DNA of 64,000 nucleotides from Myxococcales bacterium (GTDB taxonomy: Bacteria > Myxococcota_A > Polyangia > Haliangiales > Haliangiaceae): assembly GCA_016720595.1 (NCBI GenBank), contig JADKKI010000012.1, positions 62,001 to 126,000 on the forward strand, given 5' to 3'. A program made the position numbers and the translations under genes. Below, in pieces: positions 1-10,250 of this stretch (position 1 is its first letter; each line of letters begins with the position of its first letter). The notes below the pieces were generated by a model, which was not told the origin of the DNA, searched no databases, and was given only the letters and a program-made list of their open reading frames with translations.

Positions 1-67
1 AGGACGAGGAGGAGCTGGCGAAGCCTCGCTTCGCCTTCTTCTGAGGTAGGAGGTTTACCTTGATCAT
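1..67 (-). CDS. pilN: Type IV pilus assembly protein PilN, N-terminal fragment (runs off the left edge)
   Basis: Only the first 22 codons lie in the window. They read MIKVNLLPQKKAKRGF and then a run of serines. The opening M-[IL]-[KR]-[VI]-NLLP is the conserved cytoplasmic N-terminus of PilN, the segment that binds a groove on PilM. The ATG is at 65-67 on the reverse strand, four bases after the pilM stop, which is the usual pilM-pilN operon spacing. In type IV pilus machines PilN is a bitopic inner-membrane protein of the PilMNOP alignment complex; the membrane helix and periplasmic domain would lie outside the window. The fragment is short, so the call rests on the motif plus adjacency to pilM. 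Confidence 0.85.
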   Translation of the reverse strand, partial: MIKVNLLPQKKAKRGFASSSSS

Positions 68-71
68 GGCG

Positions 72-1118
72 CTACTTGTCTCCTGCCGCGCGCATCGCGA
101 GGCCGACGCCGATCAGCGCCTCTGGTGAGTGCGCCCCGAGGTACATGCGGTCGAGCGTAGCGTCGATCTCGACCCTCCGCCACGCATCCGCGACCTCGAG
201 GGGGAGCCGCGACCGGCGCTCGATGGCGCGGTGCAGCGAGCCGACCTTCGCGCTACCGCCCGCGAGGACGATGCGCGTGACGTTTGCATCGGCCGTGGTG
301 GCGAGGAAGAAGTCCAGCGACCGCTGGAACTCGCCGGCCATGACCTCGGAGACACCGTCCATCACCTTGATGACCTCCTGCGGGACGACCCCGTCATCGG
401 TCTGGTTGCCACCGACCTTGTAGGCCTCGGCCTCATCGGCGGCGATGCCGAGCTGCTTCTGGATCTCTTCGGTGAACGCGTTGCCACCGATCGTCACGTC
501 GCGCGTGAACAGCGACACGCCGCTGCGCACGATGTTGATGTTCGAGATCGCGGCGCCGATGTTGATCAGCACCACCGTCTCGCGAGGATCCAGTGGGTAG
601 TTCGCCTCGAAGCCGTTCTGACTCGCGAACGCCGCCACGTCGACGACCTGCGGGATCAGCCCGGCATCGCGGACGCACTGGATGTAATCGGCGACGACCT
701 CCTTCTTGGCGGCGACGAGCAACAGCTCCGTCTGACCGCTGGAGTTCGCCGGGTTCGTGACGTGATAGTCGATCTCGACATCATCGCGTCCGAACGGAAT
801 GTGGTGCTCCGCCTCTGCGCGGATGTTGGTCTGCAGCTGCTCGGCCGACATCTGCGGGACGCTGATCTTCTTGATGATGACGGAGTGACCCGCGATGGCG
901 ATCGCGACGTCCTTCGTCTTCAACTTGAGACGTCCCCACAACTGTCGGACCGCGTCGGCGACTGCGCCTTGGTCCATGATCGTCCCGTCGACGATCGTCT
1001 GAGGTACCAGCGGTTGCATCCCGAAGGCCTGCAACGCATAGCCGGACCCCTTTTTGCGCAGCTGTACAACCTTGATGCTGCTGGAGCCGATGTCGAGCCC
1101 GATGCACTGTTTGGCCAT
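72..1118 (-). CDS. pilM: Type IV pilus assembly protein PilM (actin-like ATPase)
   Basis: This 348-residue protein has the usual PilM length and the actin/FtsA-like fold signatures. The N-terminal phosphate-1 loop is GLDIGSSSIKVVQL (residues 6-19), and an adenosine-type AGGSAKV motif lies near residue 290. No signal peptide or membrane segment is visible, as expected for the cytoplasmic ring component that recruits PilN. The ATG is preceded by AGAGG five bases upstream. pilN follows four bases after the stop, so the two are co-transcribed. An NtrC-family regulator ends about 100 bp upstream on the same strand; whether it controls this operon cannot be seen. Confidence 0.95.
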   Translation of the reverse strand: MAKQCIGLDIGSSSIKVVQLRKKGSGYALQAFGMQPLVPQTIVDGTIMDQGAVADAVRQLWGRLKLKTKDVAIAIAGHSVIIKKISVPQMSAEQLQTNIRAEAEHHIPFGRDDVEIDYHVTNPANSSGQTELLLVAAKKEVVADYIQCVRDAGLIPQVVDVAAFASQNGFEANYPLDPRETVVLINIGAAISNINIVRSGVSLFTRDVTIGGNAFTEEIQKQLGIAADEAEAYKVGGNQTDDGVVPQEVIKVMDGVSEVMAGEFQRSLDFFLATTADANVTRIVLAGGSAKVGSLHRAIERRSRLPLEVADAWRRVEIDATLDRMYLGAHSPEALIGVGLAMRAAGDK

Positions 1119-1220
1119 GGAACCTCTGCAGACTGCCTCGGAGCTCTCGCCCGAAACCCGTCGAGAATAATGGTAGGGCGTTCTCGCGGAATCTCCAAAA
1201 ACTGTCTGCGCTTCGATAAG

Positions 1221-2576
<1,356 letters not shown>

Positions 2577-2675
2577 GCTCGACTGGGGACACTCGTTGAC
2601 GCCTCGCCAACGCGGTTGGCGGCGTGCGTCAGGCCGCGCTGCGACAACCTCGCGTGATCGCTGACACGCCGAGGG

Positions 2676-2691
2676 TGGCGAGCCGCTTGCT
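2676..2691 (+). promoter_or_regulatory. Possible sigma-54 (-24/-12) promoter of the first vWA lipoprotein
   Basis: The sequence TGGCGAGCCGCTTGCT matches 9 of 11 fixed positions of TGGCAC-N5-TTGCW and has the required GG-N10-GC spacing. It would place the transcription start only about three bases before the ATG at 2705, implying a nearly leaderless message. That weakens the call. The related gene at 3878 has a similar element at a more normal distance. Confidence 0.35.
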
Positions 2692-2704
2692 CCAGGATCA
2701 CACC

Positions 2705-3709
2705 ATGCGCTCGCTCGCTCTCGTCCTGGTCCTCACGGCCTGCACCACCGAGTCACCGCCGCCGCCCGGCGACGAGGTCACGAGCATCGTCGATCACCAC
2801 GAGATTCCCGTGAGCTTCAACAACCAGCTCGATGTGCTGTTCGTGATCGATAGCTCGCCGGCGATGGCGCCTGCGCAGACCCGCCTGATCGCCGAGTACC
2901 GCAAGATGATCGACGTGCTGAGCACGTCGATCGGTGGGTTGCCCGACGTGCACATCGGCGTGACCACGATGGACGCGCGCGATCAGGGCCGGCTGCGTCG
3001 CGGCGCGTTCCTCGCCGACGCGACGCGGTTCGCATGGCGACACGAGCGCAACTACACCGGCCCGCTCGTCGACGCGTTCTTGCCACTCGCCGACGTGGGC
3101 GCCAGCGGCAGCGCGGTGACCGAGCCGTTCGACGCGATGATGCGCGCGCTGAGCCCCGCGGTGAACCCGGGCTTCGTGCGCGACCAGGCGTACCTCGCGG
3201 TCGTCGTCCTGACGGCGGGCGACGATCAGGGCGCGACGCCCGTCGCCGAGGTCGCGCGCGCGCTCAAGTCGCTCAAGCTCGATCCGAGCAAGATCATGGT
3301 GAGTGGAGCGTTCGGTGCTTGCGCGCGCGATGGCCTGACCGCCACTGCGGCGCCACGCCTCGCGGCGCTGCTCGAGCAGTTTCCGAATCGCAACACCCAG
3401 GTCTCGCTGTGCGACGACGATCTCAGCCCGCTGGTCGCGCTGACCGGGCAGTTGCCCCGCTCCCTCGGTCAGCCGTGCATCGAGTCGCGGCTCGCCCAGC
3501 CGCGCGAGTGCGGTGCCTGGCTGGTCGACCCGGAGACCGACGAGCAGGTGCTGCTGCCCGAGTGCTCGAGCCCCGATGCGGGTCGCTGCTGGTCGCTCCG
3601 ACCCGACGATGCTGCGTGCGGGACGGGCGGGATGGGGCTCCACTTTCAACCCGTCGTGTTCCCGTTCTCGGCCAAGGTCATGTTCGAGTGCGTTGTGGCA
3701 ACGGACTAG
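2705..3709 (+). CDS. vWA-like lipoprotein, divergent paralog 1
   Basis: The ATG at 2705 gives a 334-residue lipoprotein: a short hydrophobic signal ends in the lipobox LTAC with Cys13 as the lipidated residue. The frame is open further upstream, but only this start yields a signal peptide. Residues about 43-60 read LDVLFVIDSSPAM, the first strand of a von Willebrand A fold. Here the MIDAS metal motif DxSxS is DSSPA, so the last serine is lost. Shared blocks with the two following genes include GGLPDVHIGV, NPGFVRDQAYLAVVVL, LLEQFPNR, GQPCIESRL and several paired cysteines. It is about 130 residues shorter than the paralogs. Probable role: surface or periplasmic ligand binding; the ligand is unknown. 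Confidence 0.8.
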   Translation: MRSLALVLVLTACTTESPPPPGDEVTSIVDHHEIPVSFNNQLDVLFVIDSSPAMAPAQTRLIAEYRKMIDVLSTSIGGLPDVHIGVTTMDARDQGRLRRGAFLADATRFAWRHERNYTGPLVDAFLPLADVGASGSAVTEPFDAMMRALSPAVNPGFVRDQAYLAVVVLTAGDDQGATPVAEVARALKSLKLDPSKIMVSGAFGACARDGLTATAAPRLAALLEQFPNRNTQVSLCDDDLSPLVALTGQLPRSLGQPCIESRLAQPRECGAWLVDPETDEQVLLPECSSPDAGRCWSLRPDDAACGTGGMGLHFQPVVFPFSAKVMFECVVATD

Positions 3710-3734
3710 AACTCATACATTCTCGCTGGTTAAC

Positions 3735-3773
3735 CTGCCAACGATCGATCCAGATCGCCAACTTAGTTGGCAG
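3735..3773 (+). promoter_or_regulatory. Inverted repeat CTGCCAAC...GTTGGCAG between vWA genes
   Basis: CTGCCAAC at 3735-3742 pairs with GTTGGCAG at 3766-3773. A second GCCAAC at 3757-3762 makes a tighter hairpin with the same right arm (loop TTA). There is no following T-run, so it is not a standard intrinsic terminator. It could be an operator or an mRNA end structure. It lies about 50 bp upstream of the sigma-54-like promoter of the next gene, where activator sites can sit. Confidence 0.4.
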
Positions 3774-3825
3774 CCCACGTCGACGATGCGAAAAGTAAGC
3801 GTCTGAAACTGCTGGGGACTCAACT

Positions 3826-3841
3826 TGGCCACGCAGTTGCT
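3826..3841 (+). promoter_or_regulatory. Candidate sigma-54 (-24/-12) promoter of vWA lipoprotein 2
   Basis: TGGCCACGCAGTTGCT matches 9 of 11 fixed positions of TGGCAC-N5-TTGCW, including a perfect -12 element TTGCT and exact GG-N10-GC spacing. The predicted start near 3852 leaves a 5' leader of about 26 bases containing GGAGG at 3866-3870, before the ATG at 3878. The geometry is good. The site is not experimentally known, and one or two such matches are expected by chance in a window this size. Confidence 0.55.
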
Positions 3842-3877
3842 CTATGCTGACCCGGCTTTCTCTTTGGAGGTGCGCCC

Positions 3878-5296
3878 ATGCGCTCTGTAACGTTTGCCTC
3901 GATTCTAGGACTTGCTGCCTTCGGCCTTCTGGCCGGTTGCCCCGATCGCACCATCTCGGAGGTCAACCCCGAGCAGGGGCGCGTCGAGTTCAAGGACATC
4001 CCGGTCAACATCAACCGGAACATCGACATCCTGTTCGTGATCGACGACTCGCCGTCGATGGCCGACAAGCAGGCGAACCTCGCCGCCAACTTCCCGAACT
4101 TCATCAACGTCCTCAACACGATTCAGGGCGGTCTGCCCGACGTGCACATCGGCGTGGTGACCTCGGACGTCGGTAGCAAGGCGACCCAGGACGCGGCCCC
4201 CGGCGCGGCGATCGGCCAGATCGGCAACGGCGGCTGCTCCGGCACGGGCAAGAGCGGCAACCTGCAGACGTCGGGCGCGTCCGTCACGGGCACGTTCATC
4301 TCTGACATCAAGCAGACCGACGGCACCCGCACCAAGAACTACACCGGCAACCTCGATGCCGTGTTCGGCCAGATGGCCAAGGTCGGCGCCGGTGGTTGCG
4401 GCTTCGAGCAGCACCTCGAGGCGATGAAGCGCGCCCTCAACAACAACCCGGCCAACGCCGGCTTCCTGCGCCCCGATGCGTACCTCGCCGTGATCTTCAT
4501 CGCGGATGAGGATGACTGCACGATGTCGCACTCCACGCTGCTCGCGCCCGAGAACCCGGCGCAGGGCCCGCAGCAGTCGTTCCGCTGCACGCGGTTCGGC
4601 ATCACCTGTGATCAGGGCGGCGCCACCAGCGATCAGATGAACCAGGTCGGCACCAAGGGCCAGTGCCACCCGAACGACAACTCGCAGTACCTCGAGAAGG
4701 TCTCGGTCTACGTCGACTTCCTGAAGAAGCTGAAGACCGACCCGGGCAAGGTGATCGTCGCCGGCATCATGGGCACCACCGAGCCGTTCCAGACCGAGCT
4801 CCGTACGCCGCCCGGCGGCGGCACGGCGATCCAGGCGCTCGCGCACTCCTGCAGCTACCAGGGCGCCACCAACCTCGAGGTCGCGGATCCCCCGACCCGC
4901 ATCAAGTTCTTGCTCGACCAGTTCCCGAACCGCTCGACGTTCACGTCGATCTGCCAGCAGAACCTGTCTGATGGTCTCGTGCTGATCGCCCAGCTGCTGA
5001 AGACCGTCCTCGGCGATCCGTGCATCGAGGGCAAGCTCGCCGACGTCGACCCGAACACCCCGGGTGATCAGTATGACTGCTCGGTGTCGTACGTCTCGAA
5101 CTACGGCAAGCCGACCCAGTCGGAGAACGTCCTCCCCGAGTGCAACGCCGGCCTGACCAACAAGCCGTGCTGGCACATCATCAAGGACGCGATGAAGTGC
5201 CCGACGTCGCAGAACTTCATCCTCAAGACCGAGGATGCCTCGACGCCGCCGCCCGACACTCACACGGTCGCGTACTGCGTCACGTCCGCTACCTGA
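3878..5296 (+). CDS. vWA-like lipoprotein, paralog 2
   Basis: The 472-residue protein begins with a lipoprotein signal ending LLAGC (lipid Cys21). Residues 49-61 read DILFVIDDSPSM, giving an intact MIDAS DxSxS (D56, S58, S60) of a von Willebrand A fold; later acidic loops such as IADEDDC fit the metal-binding top face. About a dozen cysteines suggest disulfides outside the cytoplasm. The start is supported by GGAGG eight bases upstream. A strong terminator follows the stop. The neighbours at 2705 and 5405 are paralogs sharing PDRTI, EQHLEA(M/V)KRAL, N(A)GFLRP(D/N)AYLAV and CWHI blocks. Family knowledge says such domains bind proteins in a metal-dependent way. The target, and whether it is an adhesin or sensor, is unknown. 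Confidence 0.88.
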   Translation: MRSVTFASILGLAAFGLLAGCPDRTISEVNPEQGRVEFKDIPVNINRNIDILFVIDDSPSMADKQANLAANFPNFINVLNTIQGGLPDVHIGVVTSDVGSKATQDAAPGAAIGQIGNGGCSGTGKSGNLQTSGASVTGTFISDIKQTDGTRTKNYTGNLDAVFGQMAKVGAGGCGFEQHLEAMKRALNNNPANAGFLRPDAYLAVIFIADEDDCTMSHSTLLAPENPAQGPQQSFRCTRFGITCDQGGATSDQMNQVGTKGQCHPNDNSQYLEKVSVYVDFLKKLKTDPGKVIVAGIMGTTEPFQTELRTPPGGGTAIQALAHSCSYQGATNLEVADPPTRIKFLLDQFPNRSTFTSICQQNLSDGLVLIAQLLKTVLGDPCIEGKLADVDPNTPGDQYDCSVSYVSNYGKPTQSENVLPECNAGLTNKPCWHIIKDAMKCPTSQNFILKTEDASTPPPDTHTVAYCVTSAT

Positions 5297-5318
5297 TCCA
5301 GACGTTCTGTTCGACCTG

Positions 5319-5350
5319 ACCGGCGAGGGAGACCTCGCCGGTTTTGTTTT
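5319..5350 (+). terminator. Rho-independent terminator after vWA lipoprotein 2
   Basis: A ten-base perfect stem ACCGGCGAGG / CCTCGCCGGT with a GAGA loop is followed by TTTGTTTTC. It lies 23 bases past the stop at 5296 and 55 bases before the next gene, so the third paralog probably has its own promoter or depends on read-through. Confidence 0.9.
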
Positions 5351-5404
5351 CGGTGACGGATTCCACGAGCGCGCTGCACCAACGAGTCACATCGGAGGTA
5401 CTTC

Positions 5405-6796
5405 ATGCGCGCCGCACTCGCTCTCGTGCTGGTGCCGCTGCTCGCGGGATGTCCGGATCGTACGATCGCGGGCGTTCCAGTCGAGCAGGGCACCGTTGAC
5501 GTCAAGGACATCCCCGCCGTGCCCCGGCGCGATGTCGACATCCTGTTCCTCATCGATGACTCGCTGTCGATGAAGGAGGAGCAGGCCTCTCTCAAGGCGA
5601 ACTTCAGCCGCTTCATCAGCGTGCTCGAGACCCTCGAGGGCGGCCTGCCGAACATCCACATCGGCGTCACCACGCCGAACCTCGGCACCAGTGCCATCGA
5701 CGGCACCCACGGCGCCAGCGTCGGCACGTGCGTCGGTGACGGCGACGGCGGCAAGCTGCGCCACCTGCCCGGCGGCGGCGCGGCGTTCATCTCGGATGTC
5801 GACAACGGCAGCGGGGGCCGGCTCCGCAACTACAGCGGCACGCTGACCGACGCGTTCAACCAGATCGCCGAGGTCGGCTCGAGCGGCTGCGGCATCGAGC
5901 AGCACCTCGAGGCGGTGAAGCGCGCCCTCGACAACAACCCCGAGAACGCCGGGTTCCTGCGGCCGAACGCCTACCTCGCGGTGATCATCGTCGCCGACGA
6001 GGACGATTGCTCGCTCGCGAAGAGCACGCTGTTCGACGGCAACCAGGCCGACTCCACGTACGGCGATCGCGTGAACTTCAAGTGTACCCACGAGGGCATC
6101 GAGTGCGATTCGCCGAGCAATGACCTCGAGCTGCTGGGCATTCGCCAGGACTGCCACCCGAAGTACGACTCGACGGTGATCACCCAGATCGATCGCTACG
6201 TGGAGTTCCTGAAGGGCAAGAAGGCCGACCCTCGTGACGTGATCGTCGCCGGGATCATCGGGGACGCCGGGCCGTTCGAGGTGGTCAAGAAGGGCAACGT
6301 GTCCGTGATCAAGCAATCGTGCGTCTACAACGGCCCCACCGGCCCGCAGTACGCGTATCCGGGGATCCGCATGGGCGACTTCCTCGGGCAGTTCGCGGAC
6401 CGCAACACCCGCACCACGATCTGCAACGACGATCTCTCCGGCGCGATGACCCAGATCGCCGCGCTGCTCAAGCGCACGTTCGCCGACCCGTGCTTCGAGC
6501 TCGAGCTGGCCGACGCGGACCTCACCGAGCCCGGCGTGCAGTTCGACTGCACCGTGGTGGACATGCGCTACGTGCCGAACCAGCCCCCCGAGGAGCTCGC
6601 CGTGGTGCCCGCGTGTGACGCGACGCGGTCACGGATCCCGTGCTGGCACATCGAGGAGGACGCCCAGCACTGCGGCTATACGAAGACCGATCCGCACCGG
6701 AAGCTCGTGGTCGAGCGCGGCGGCGTGATCCCCGGCCCCGAGATCCAGATCCGCGCGAGCTGCGTGACGATCCCGGCCTCGGGCCAGCTGTACTGA
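5405..6796 (+). CDS. vWA-like lipoprotein, paralog 3
   Basis: The 463-residue protein has a lipoprotein signal ending LLAGC (Cys16), followed like paralog 2 by PDRTI. Residues 46-56 read ILFLIDDSLSM, an intact MIDAS (D51, S53, S55). It aligns with paralog 2 along most of its length, including HIGVTTPNLG, SGCGIEQHLEAVKRAL, the acidic VADEDDC loop, LLKRTFADPC and a C-terminal CWHIEEDAQHC. GGAGG stands six bases before the ATG at 5405. It converges with mgtE seven bases downstream. Function is inferred only from fold and location: a lipid-anchored, metal-dependent binding protein. Confidence 0.88.
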   Translation: MRAALALVLVPLLAGCPDRTIAGVPVEQGTVDVKDIPAVPRRDVDILFLIDDSLSMKEEQASLKANFSRFISVLETLEGGLPNIHIGVTTPNLGTSAIDGTHGASVGTCVGDGDGGKLRHLPGGGAAFISDVDNGSGGRLRNYSGTLTDAFNQIAEVGSSGCGIEQHLEAVKRALDNNPENAGFLRPNAYLAVIIVADEDDCSLAKSTLFDGNQADSTYGDRVNFKCTHEGIECDSPSNDLELLGIRQDCHPKYDSTVITQIDRYVEFLKGKKADPRDVIVAGIIGDAGPFEVVKKGNVSVIKQSCVYNGPTGPQYAYPGIRMGDFLGQFADRNTRTTICNDDLSGAMTQIAALLKRTFADPCFELELADADLTEPGVQFDCTVVDMRYVPNQPPEELAVVPACDATRSRIPCWHIEEDAQHCGYTKTDPHRKLVVERGGVIPGPEIQIRASCVTIPASGQLY

Positions 6797-6803
6797 CTCC
6801 GCT

Positions 6804-8360
6804 CTAGAGCAGGACGCCGGTCAGCATGATCTTCGCGATCGTGAAGTAGATGATGATGCCGCTGACGTCGACCAGCGTGGCCACCAGCGGGGCCGAGGCG
6901 TTCGCGGGGTCCGCCTTGATCTTGCGGAGCATGAACGGGAGCATCGCGCCGGCGAGCGTGCCCCACAGCACGCAGCCGGTGACACTGAGGGCCACGGTGA
7001 TGCCGATCAGCACGTAGTGGTCTCCGTAGCTTCCGGCCGCGCCCCAGATCACCACGCGGATCGCGGCGAGGCTGCCGAGCAGCACGCCGAGGGCGAGGCC
7101 GATCAGCACCTCGCGCCGGAGCACGAGCCACCAGTCGTTGGCGCGGACCTCGCCGAGGGCCATCGCGCGGATCACGAGGGTGGAGGCCTGCGAGCCGGAG
7201 TTGCCACCGCTCGAGATGATGAGCGGGAGGAACAGGGCGAGCATCGGGATCAGCTCGTGCTCGAAGAAGCCCATCGCCGTGGCGGTGAGCATCTCGCCGA
7301 CGAGCAGGATCGTCAGCCAGCGGCCGCGCTTGCGGATCATGTCGCGCCGGCTCGAGGCGAGGTACGGCACGTCGAGGGCTTCCATGCCGCCGAACTTCTG
7401 GGCGTCCTCGGTGGCCTCTTCCTGGACGACGTCGACGATGTCATCGACGGTCACGATGCCCTTCATCTTGCCGTCCTGATCGACGACGGGGATGACGTTG
7501 AGATCGTGCTCCGCGAACACGCGAGACACGCTCTCCTGGTCCATCTCGTCGGTGACGCGGACCACGTCGATCTCCATCAGCTCGGCGACGAGCTTCTTCG
7601 GATCGGCGGCGAACAGATCGCGGAACGAGGCCACCCCGAGCAGGCGATGGTCGGCGTCGAGGACGTAGGAGTAGTAGATGGTCTCGATCTTGTCGCGCGC
7701 CTGGCGCTGCAGGTAGCTGATCGCCTCGCCCGCGGTCATGCTGGGCCGCAGGCGCGCATAGCGGGTGGACATCAGGCCGCCGGCCTCGTCCTCCGCATAG
7801 GCGAGCAGCGCGCTGACCTCCTTGCGGGTCGGCGCATCGAGCAGGGCGAGCAGGGCCGCGCGATCCCCTTCGGGGACCTGCTGCACCACGTCGGCCACGT
7901 CATCGGGCTCGAGCAGACGCATCCACTGCCGGCGCTGGCCGGGCCGGAAGTACAGGAGGAGCGCGGCCTGATCGCCCGGGGTCAAGCCGATGAAGAAGTC
8001 CTCGGCGTCCTCACGCGGCAGGACGCGCAGGCCGTCGGCGCGCTCCTCGAGATCGAGCAGGGGCCAGGCATCGCGCAGCTCCTCGGGTGAGAGATCCTCG
8101 TCCGGCGCCGCGGGGGGCGCCGGCTGCTCCGCGACCGCGGGCATCGGCGGCAGCATCGTGGTGCGCTTCGAGCGCCGGGACGGCTCGTAGGTCTCCACCA
8201 GCTCGACAACCTGCGAGTCATCGCCACGGCTCTCGGCGATCGCCTTGATCTCCGCGGCGATCTGCTGCGCCTCCCCCGGCGCCAGCGACGTCAGCTCGCC
8301 CGTGGCGTCAGCGTGACGATCCGGGACCGTCTCGGGGATGCTGTCGTCCGACTCGGCCAT
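6804..8360 (-). CDS. mgtE: Magnesium transporter MgtE
   Basis: The 518 residues follow the MgtE plan: a helical N domain with EPDDVADVVQQVPEGDRAALL (about 150-175), two CBS domains (about 205-330, with IPVVDQDGKMKGIVTVDDIVDVV), a connecting helix, and five membrane helices from about 345. The pore signature P(L)IISSGGNSGSQ is present near residue 385. MgtE is an inner-membrane Mg2+ channel gated by Mg2+ binding to the cytoplasmic domains. An acidic, proline-rich N-terminal extension of about 85 residues precedes the N domain. It lies 51 bp downstream of the histidine kinase on the same strand, so it may share that operon. It converges with the vWA gene. Confidence 0.95.
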   Translation of the reverse strand: MAESDDSIPETVPDRHADATGELTSLAPGEAQQIAAEIKAIAESRGDDSQVVELVETYEPSRRSKRTTMLPPMPAVAEQPAPPAAPDEDLSPEELRDAWPLLDLEERADGLRVLPREDAEDFFIGLTPGDQAALLLYFRPGQRRQWMRLLEPDDVADVVQQVPEGDRAALLALLDAPTRKEVSALLAYAEDEAGGLMSTRYARLRPSMTAGEAISYLQRQARDKIETIYYSYVLDADHRLLGVASFRDLFAADPKKLVAELMEIDVVRVTDEMDQESVSRVFAEHDLNVIPVVDQDGKMKGIVTVDDIVDVVQEEATEDAQKFGGMEALDVPYLASSRRDMIRKRGRWLTILLVGEMLTATAMGFFEHELIPMLALFLPLIISSGGNSGSQASTLVIRAMALGEVRANDWWLVLRREVLIGLALGVLLGSLAAIRVVIWGAAGSYGDHYVLIGITVALSVTGCVLWGTLAGAMLPFMLRKIKADPANASAPLVATLVDVSGIIIYFTIAKIMLTGVLL

Positions 8361-8411
8361 CTGTCTGGGCCCACCCTGCCCGATCGAGGACGGCGAGGTA
8401 AAGATCCGCGA

Positions 8412-10244
8412 TCAGGTTTGCGAGGCCTGGGCGTCGGCCGGAAGGCGGAAGGCCAGCCGCGCACCGACCGCCGCCGGCTCGCATCGGATCTGGCCTCCGT
8501 GCGCCTCGACGATCTGGCGGCAGATGTAGAGGCCCACGCCCGCCCCCTTCGGCCCCTGCTCCGTGGGCCGCACGTGCTCCACCCGGAAGAACTTCTCGAA
8601 CACGCGATCCTGGAGGTCCGCCGGGATCCCGGGGCCGGTGTCGCTGACCGCGACCTCGATGAACTCGGCCAGGCGGGTGATGGCCACGGTCACCGTGCCG
8701 CCGGCCGGGGTGTACTTGATCGCGTTGGTCAGGAGGTTCGAGAGCACGATCGCCAGCCGCAACGGATCACCGCGGACGATCGCATCGTTGGGGTCCCGGA
8801 CGATCCTCAGCTCGAGCTCGGCCTCGAGGAAGCGGGGCGCGAACACCTTGATCACCTCGTCGACCAGACGCTGCAGCTCCATCCGCGACAGATCGAGTCG
8901 CAGCTTGCCCGCCTCGATCCGCGAGAGATCGAGGAGCCGTTCGATCGTCCGCGCCAGCTCCTCGCAGCCCTGGACCGCCATCCCGAGGATCTCGCGATGG
9001 CGCGCCGAGAGATCGCCCATCTCCTCGCCGAGGAGCAGGAGGTTCATCCGCAGCGTGGTCAGCGGGGTCTTGAGCTCGTGCGAGGTCACCGCGATCAGCT
9101 CGCCGCGCAGCGTATCGATGCGGACGAACTCCGTGATGTCGTGCAGCATCGCCACCGCGCCCGTCCGCTCGCCGGCGAAGCTCGGGATCGCCACCGCGAG
9201 CGGCAGATAGCTCCGCCGCTCCGCGCCGTGCGCGACCACGAGGGGTGTCACCGGTTCTGCGTTCGGCGTGCCGGCCAGCACCGCCGCGACCAGCGCCGCG
9301 GCCGAGGACGGCAGCGCCTCCGCTCGCCCGAGCTCGGTGATCCCCGCGGCCGCGAGCACCGTGCGCGCCGGCGAATTGAGCGAGACCACGGCGCCATCGG
9401 GATCCACCACGATCACCGGATCGGGCAGCGCCGCGATCGTGGCCTCGAGCGTGTCCTTCGCGCGCAGCACCTCCGCGAGGTTCGAGGACTCCCAGGCCAC
9501 GAGGCTCTCCGCCATCCGGTTGAACCCGCCGGCGAGCTGGCCGAGCTCGTCATTCCGGCGCGGCTCGACCCGCTGTGTGAAGTTGCCGCGGCGCATCGCC
9601 TCCACGGAGACCGTCAGATCGCGGATCGGACGCAGCACGCTGCGCGCGAGCGCGAGGGCCACCAGCAGCGTCAGGCCGAGCGCACCGATCGCGACCAGGG
9701 CCACCATCCAGCGCCCGCGCCGGGCCTCGTCTCGCGCGGCGATGCCCGCGTCGCGCAGCGCTTCGAAGCTGTGCTCGCGCAGCGTGCCGCACCCGGCCAC
9801 GGCACGGCGCAGCAGCGGATTGACCTCGCGGTGGTACCGATCGCGCGCATCGGGGGTGCCGGCCTCGGCGAGCAGCGCATCGCCTTCCTTGCGGTACGTG
9901 CTCACCTCCGCGAGGATCGATTCCACGACCTGCCGCTCGACGGGGGTCACCTGCCGCGCGAGCTGATCGGCCGCACGATCGAAGGCCGCGCGCTGCACCG
10001 CGAGCTCGGACTTCGCCCGCACCGCATCTCCAGCCACGCCGAGCAGCAGCGCATCATCCTCGCGCTCGAGGGCGCTGGCCATCGCCGCGGTGAGATCGAT
10101 GATCCCCTGCCTGCCCTGGAGCGTGCGATCGACCACGTTGCCGAGCCGGGTGAGCAGCACCGTGCTCCACACGCCGGTGATCACGACAGCGACGAGGATC
10201 ACCAGCCCCGCCCACCCGAACCGCGCGCGTAGCGACGACTGCAC
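8412..10244 (-). CDS. Sensor histidine kinase, KinB-like (HAMP-PAS-HisKA-HATPase)
   Basis: The 610-residue protein starts with GTG at 10244. A first membrane helix lies at about 12-33 and a second at about 180-202, flanking a helical periplasmic domain. HAMP (about 203-255), PAS (PDPVIVVDPDGAVVSLN, near 270) and the kinase core follow. The H-box is SHELKTPLTTLRMNLLLL, the N-box NLLTNAIKYTP, and the G-boxes DTGPGIP and GAGVGLYI, so it should be active. The gene sits six bases after the response regulator stop. The layout, HAMP-PAS kinase plus NtrC-type regulator, is that of KinB/AlgB. The signal is not evident from sequence. MgtE downstream hints at an envelope or ion link, but that is only inference. 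Confidence 0.93.
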   Translation of the reverse strand: MQSSLRARFGWAGLVILVAVVITGVWSTVLLTRLGNVVDRTLQGRQGIIDLTAAMASALEREDDALLLGVAGDAVRAKSELAVQRAAFDRAADQLARQVTPVERQVVESILAEVSTYRKEGDALLAEAGTPDARDRYHREVNPLLRRAVAGCGTLREHSFEALRDAGIAARDEARRGRWMVALVAIGALGLTLLVALALARSVLRPIRDLTVSVEAMRRGNFTQRVEPRRNDELGQLAGGFNRMAESLVAWESSNLAEVLRAKDTLEATIAALPDPVIVVDPDGAVVSLNSPARTVLAAAGITELGRAEALPSSAAALVAAVLAGTPNAEPVTPLVVAHGAERRSYLPLAVAIPSFAGERTGAVAMLHDITEFVRIDTLRGELIAVTSHELKTPLTTLRMNLLLLGEEMGDLSARHREILGMAVQGCEELARTIERLLDLSRIEAGKLRLDLSRMELQRLVDEVIKVFAPRFLEAELELRIVRDPNDAIVRGDPLRLAIVLSNLLTNAIKYTPAGGTVTVAITRLAEFIEVAVSDTGPGIPADLQDRVFEKFFRVEHVRPTEQGPKGAGVGLYICRQIVEAHGGQIRCEPAAVGARLAFRLPADAQASQT

Positions 10245-10250
10245 GCCGCC

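Noticed and set aside
1..44. A plus-strand C-terminal fragment ending DEEELAKPRFAFF
   Set aside because: The reverse strand gives the PilN N-terminus adjacent to pilM, which is a much better explanation.
2624..2704. An upstream start for the first vWA lipoprotein
   Set aside because: It would put 27 non-signal residues before a good lipobox and start before the likely promoter.
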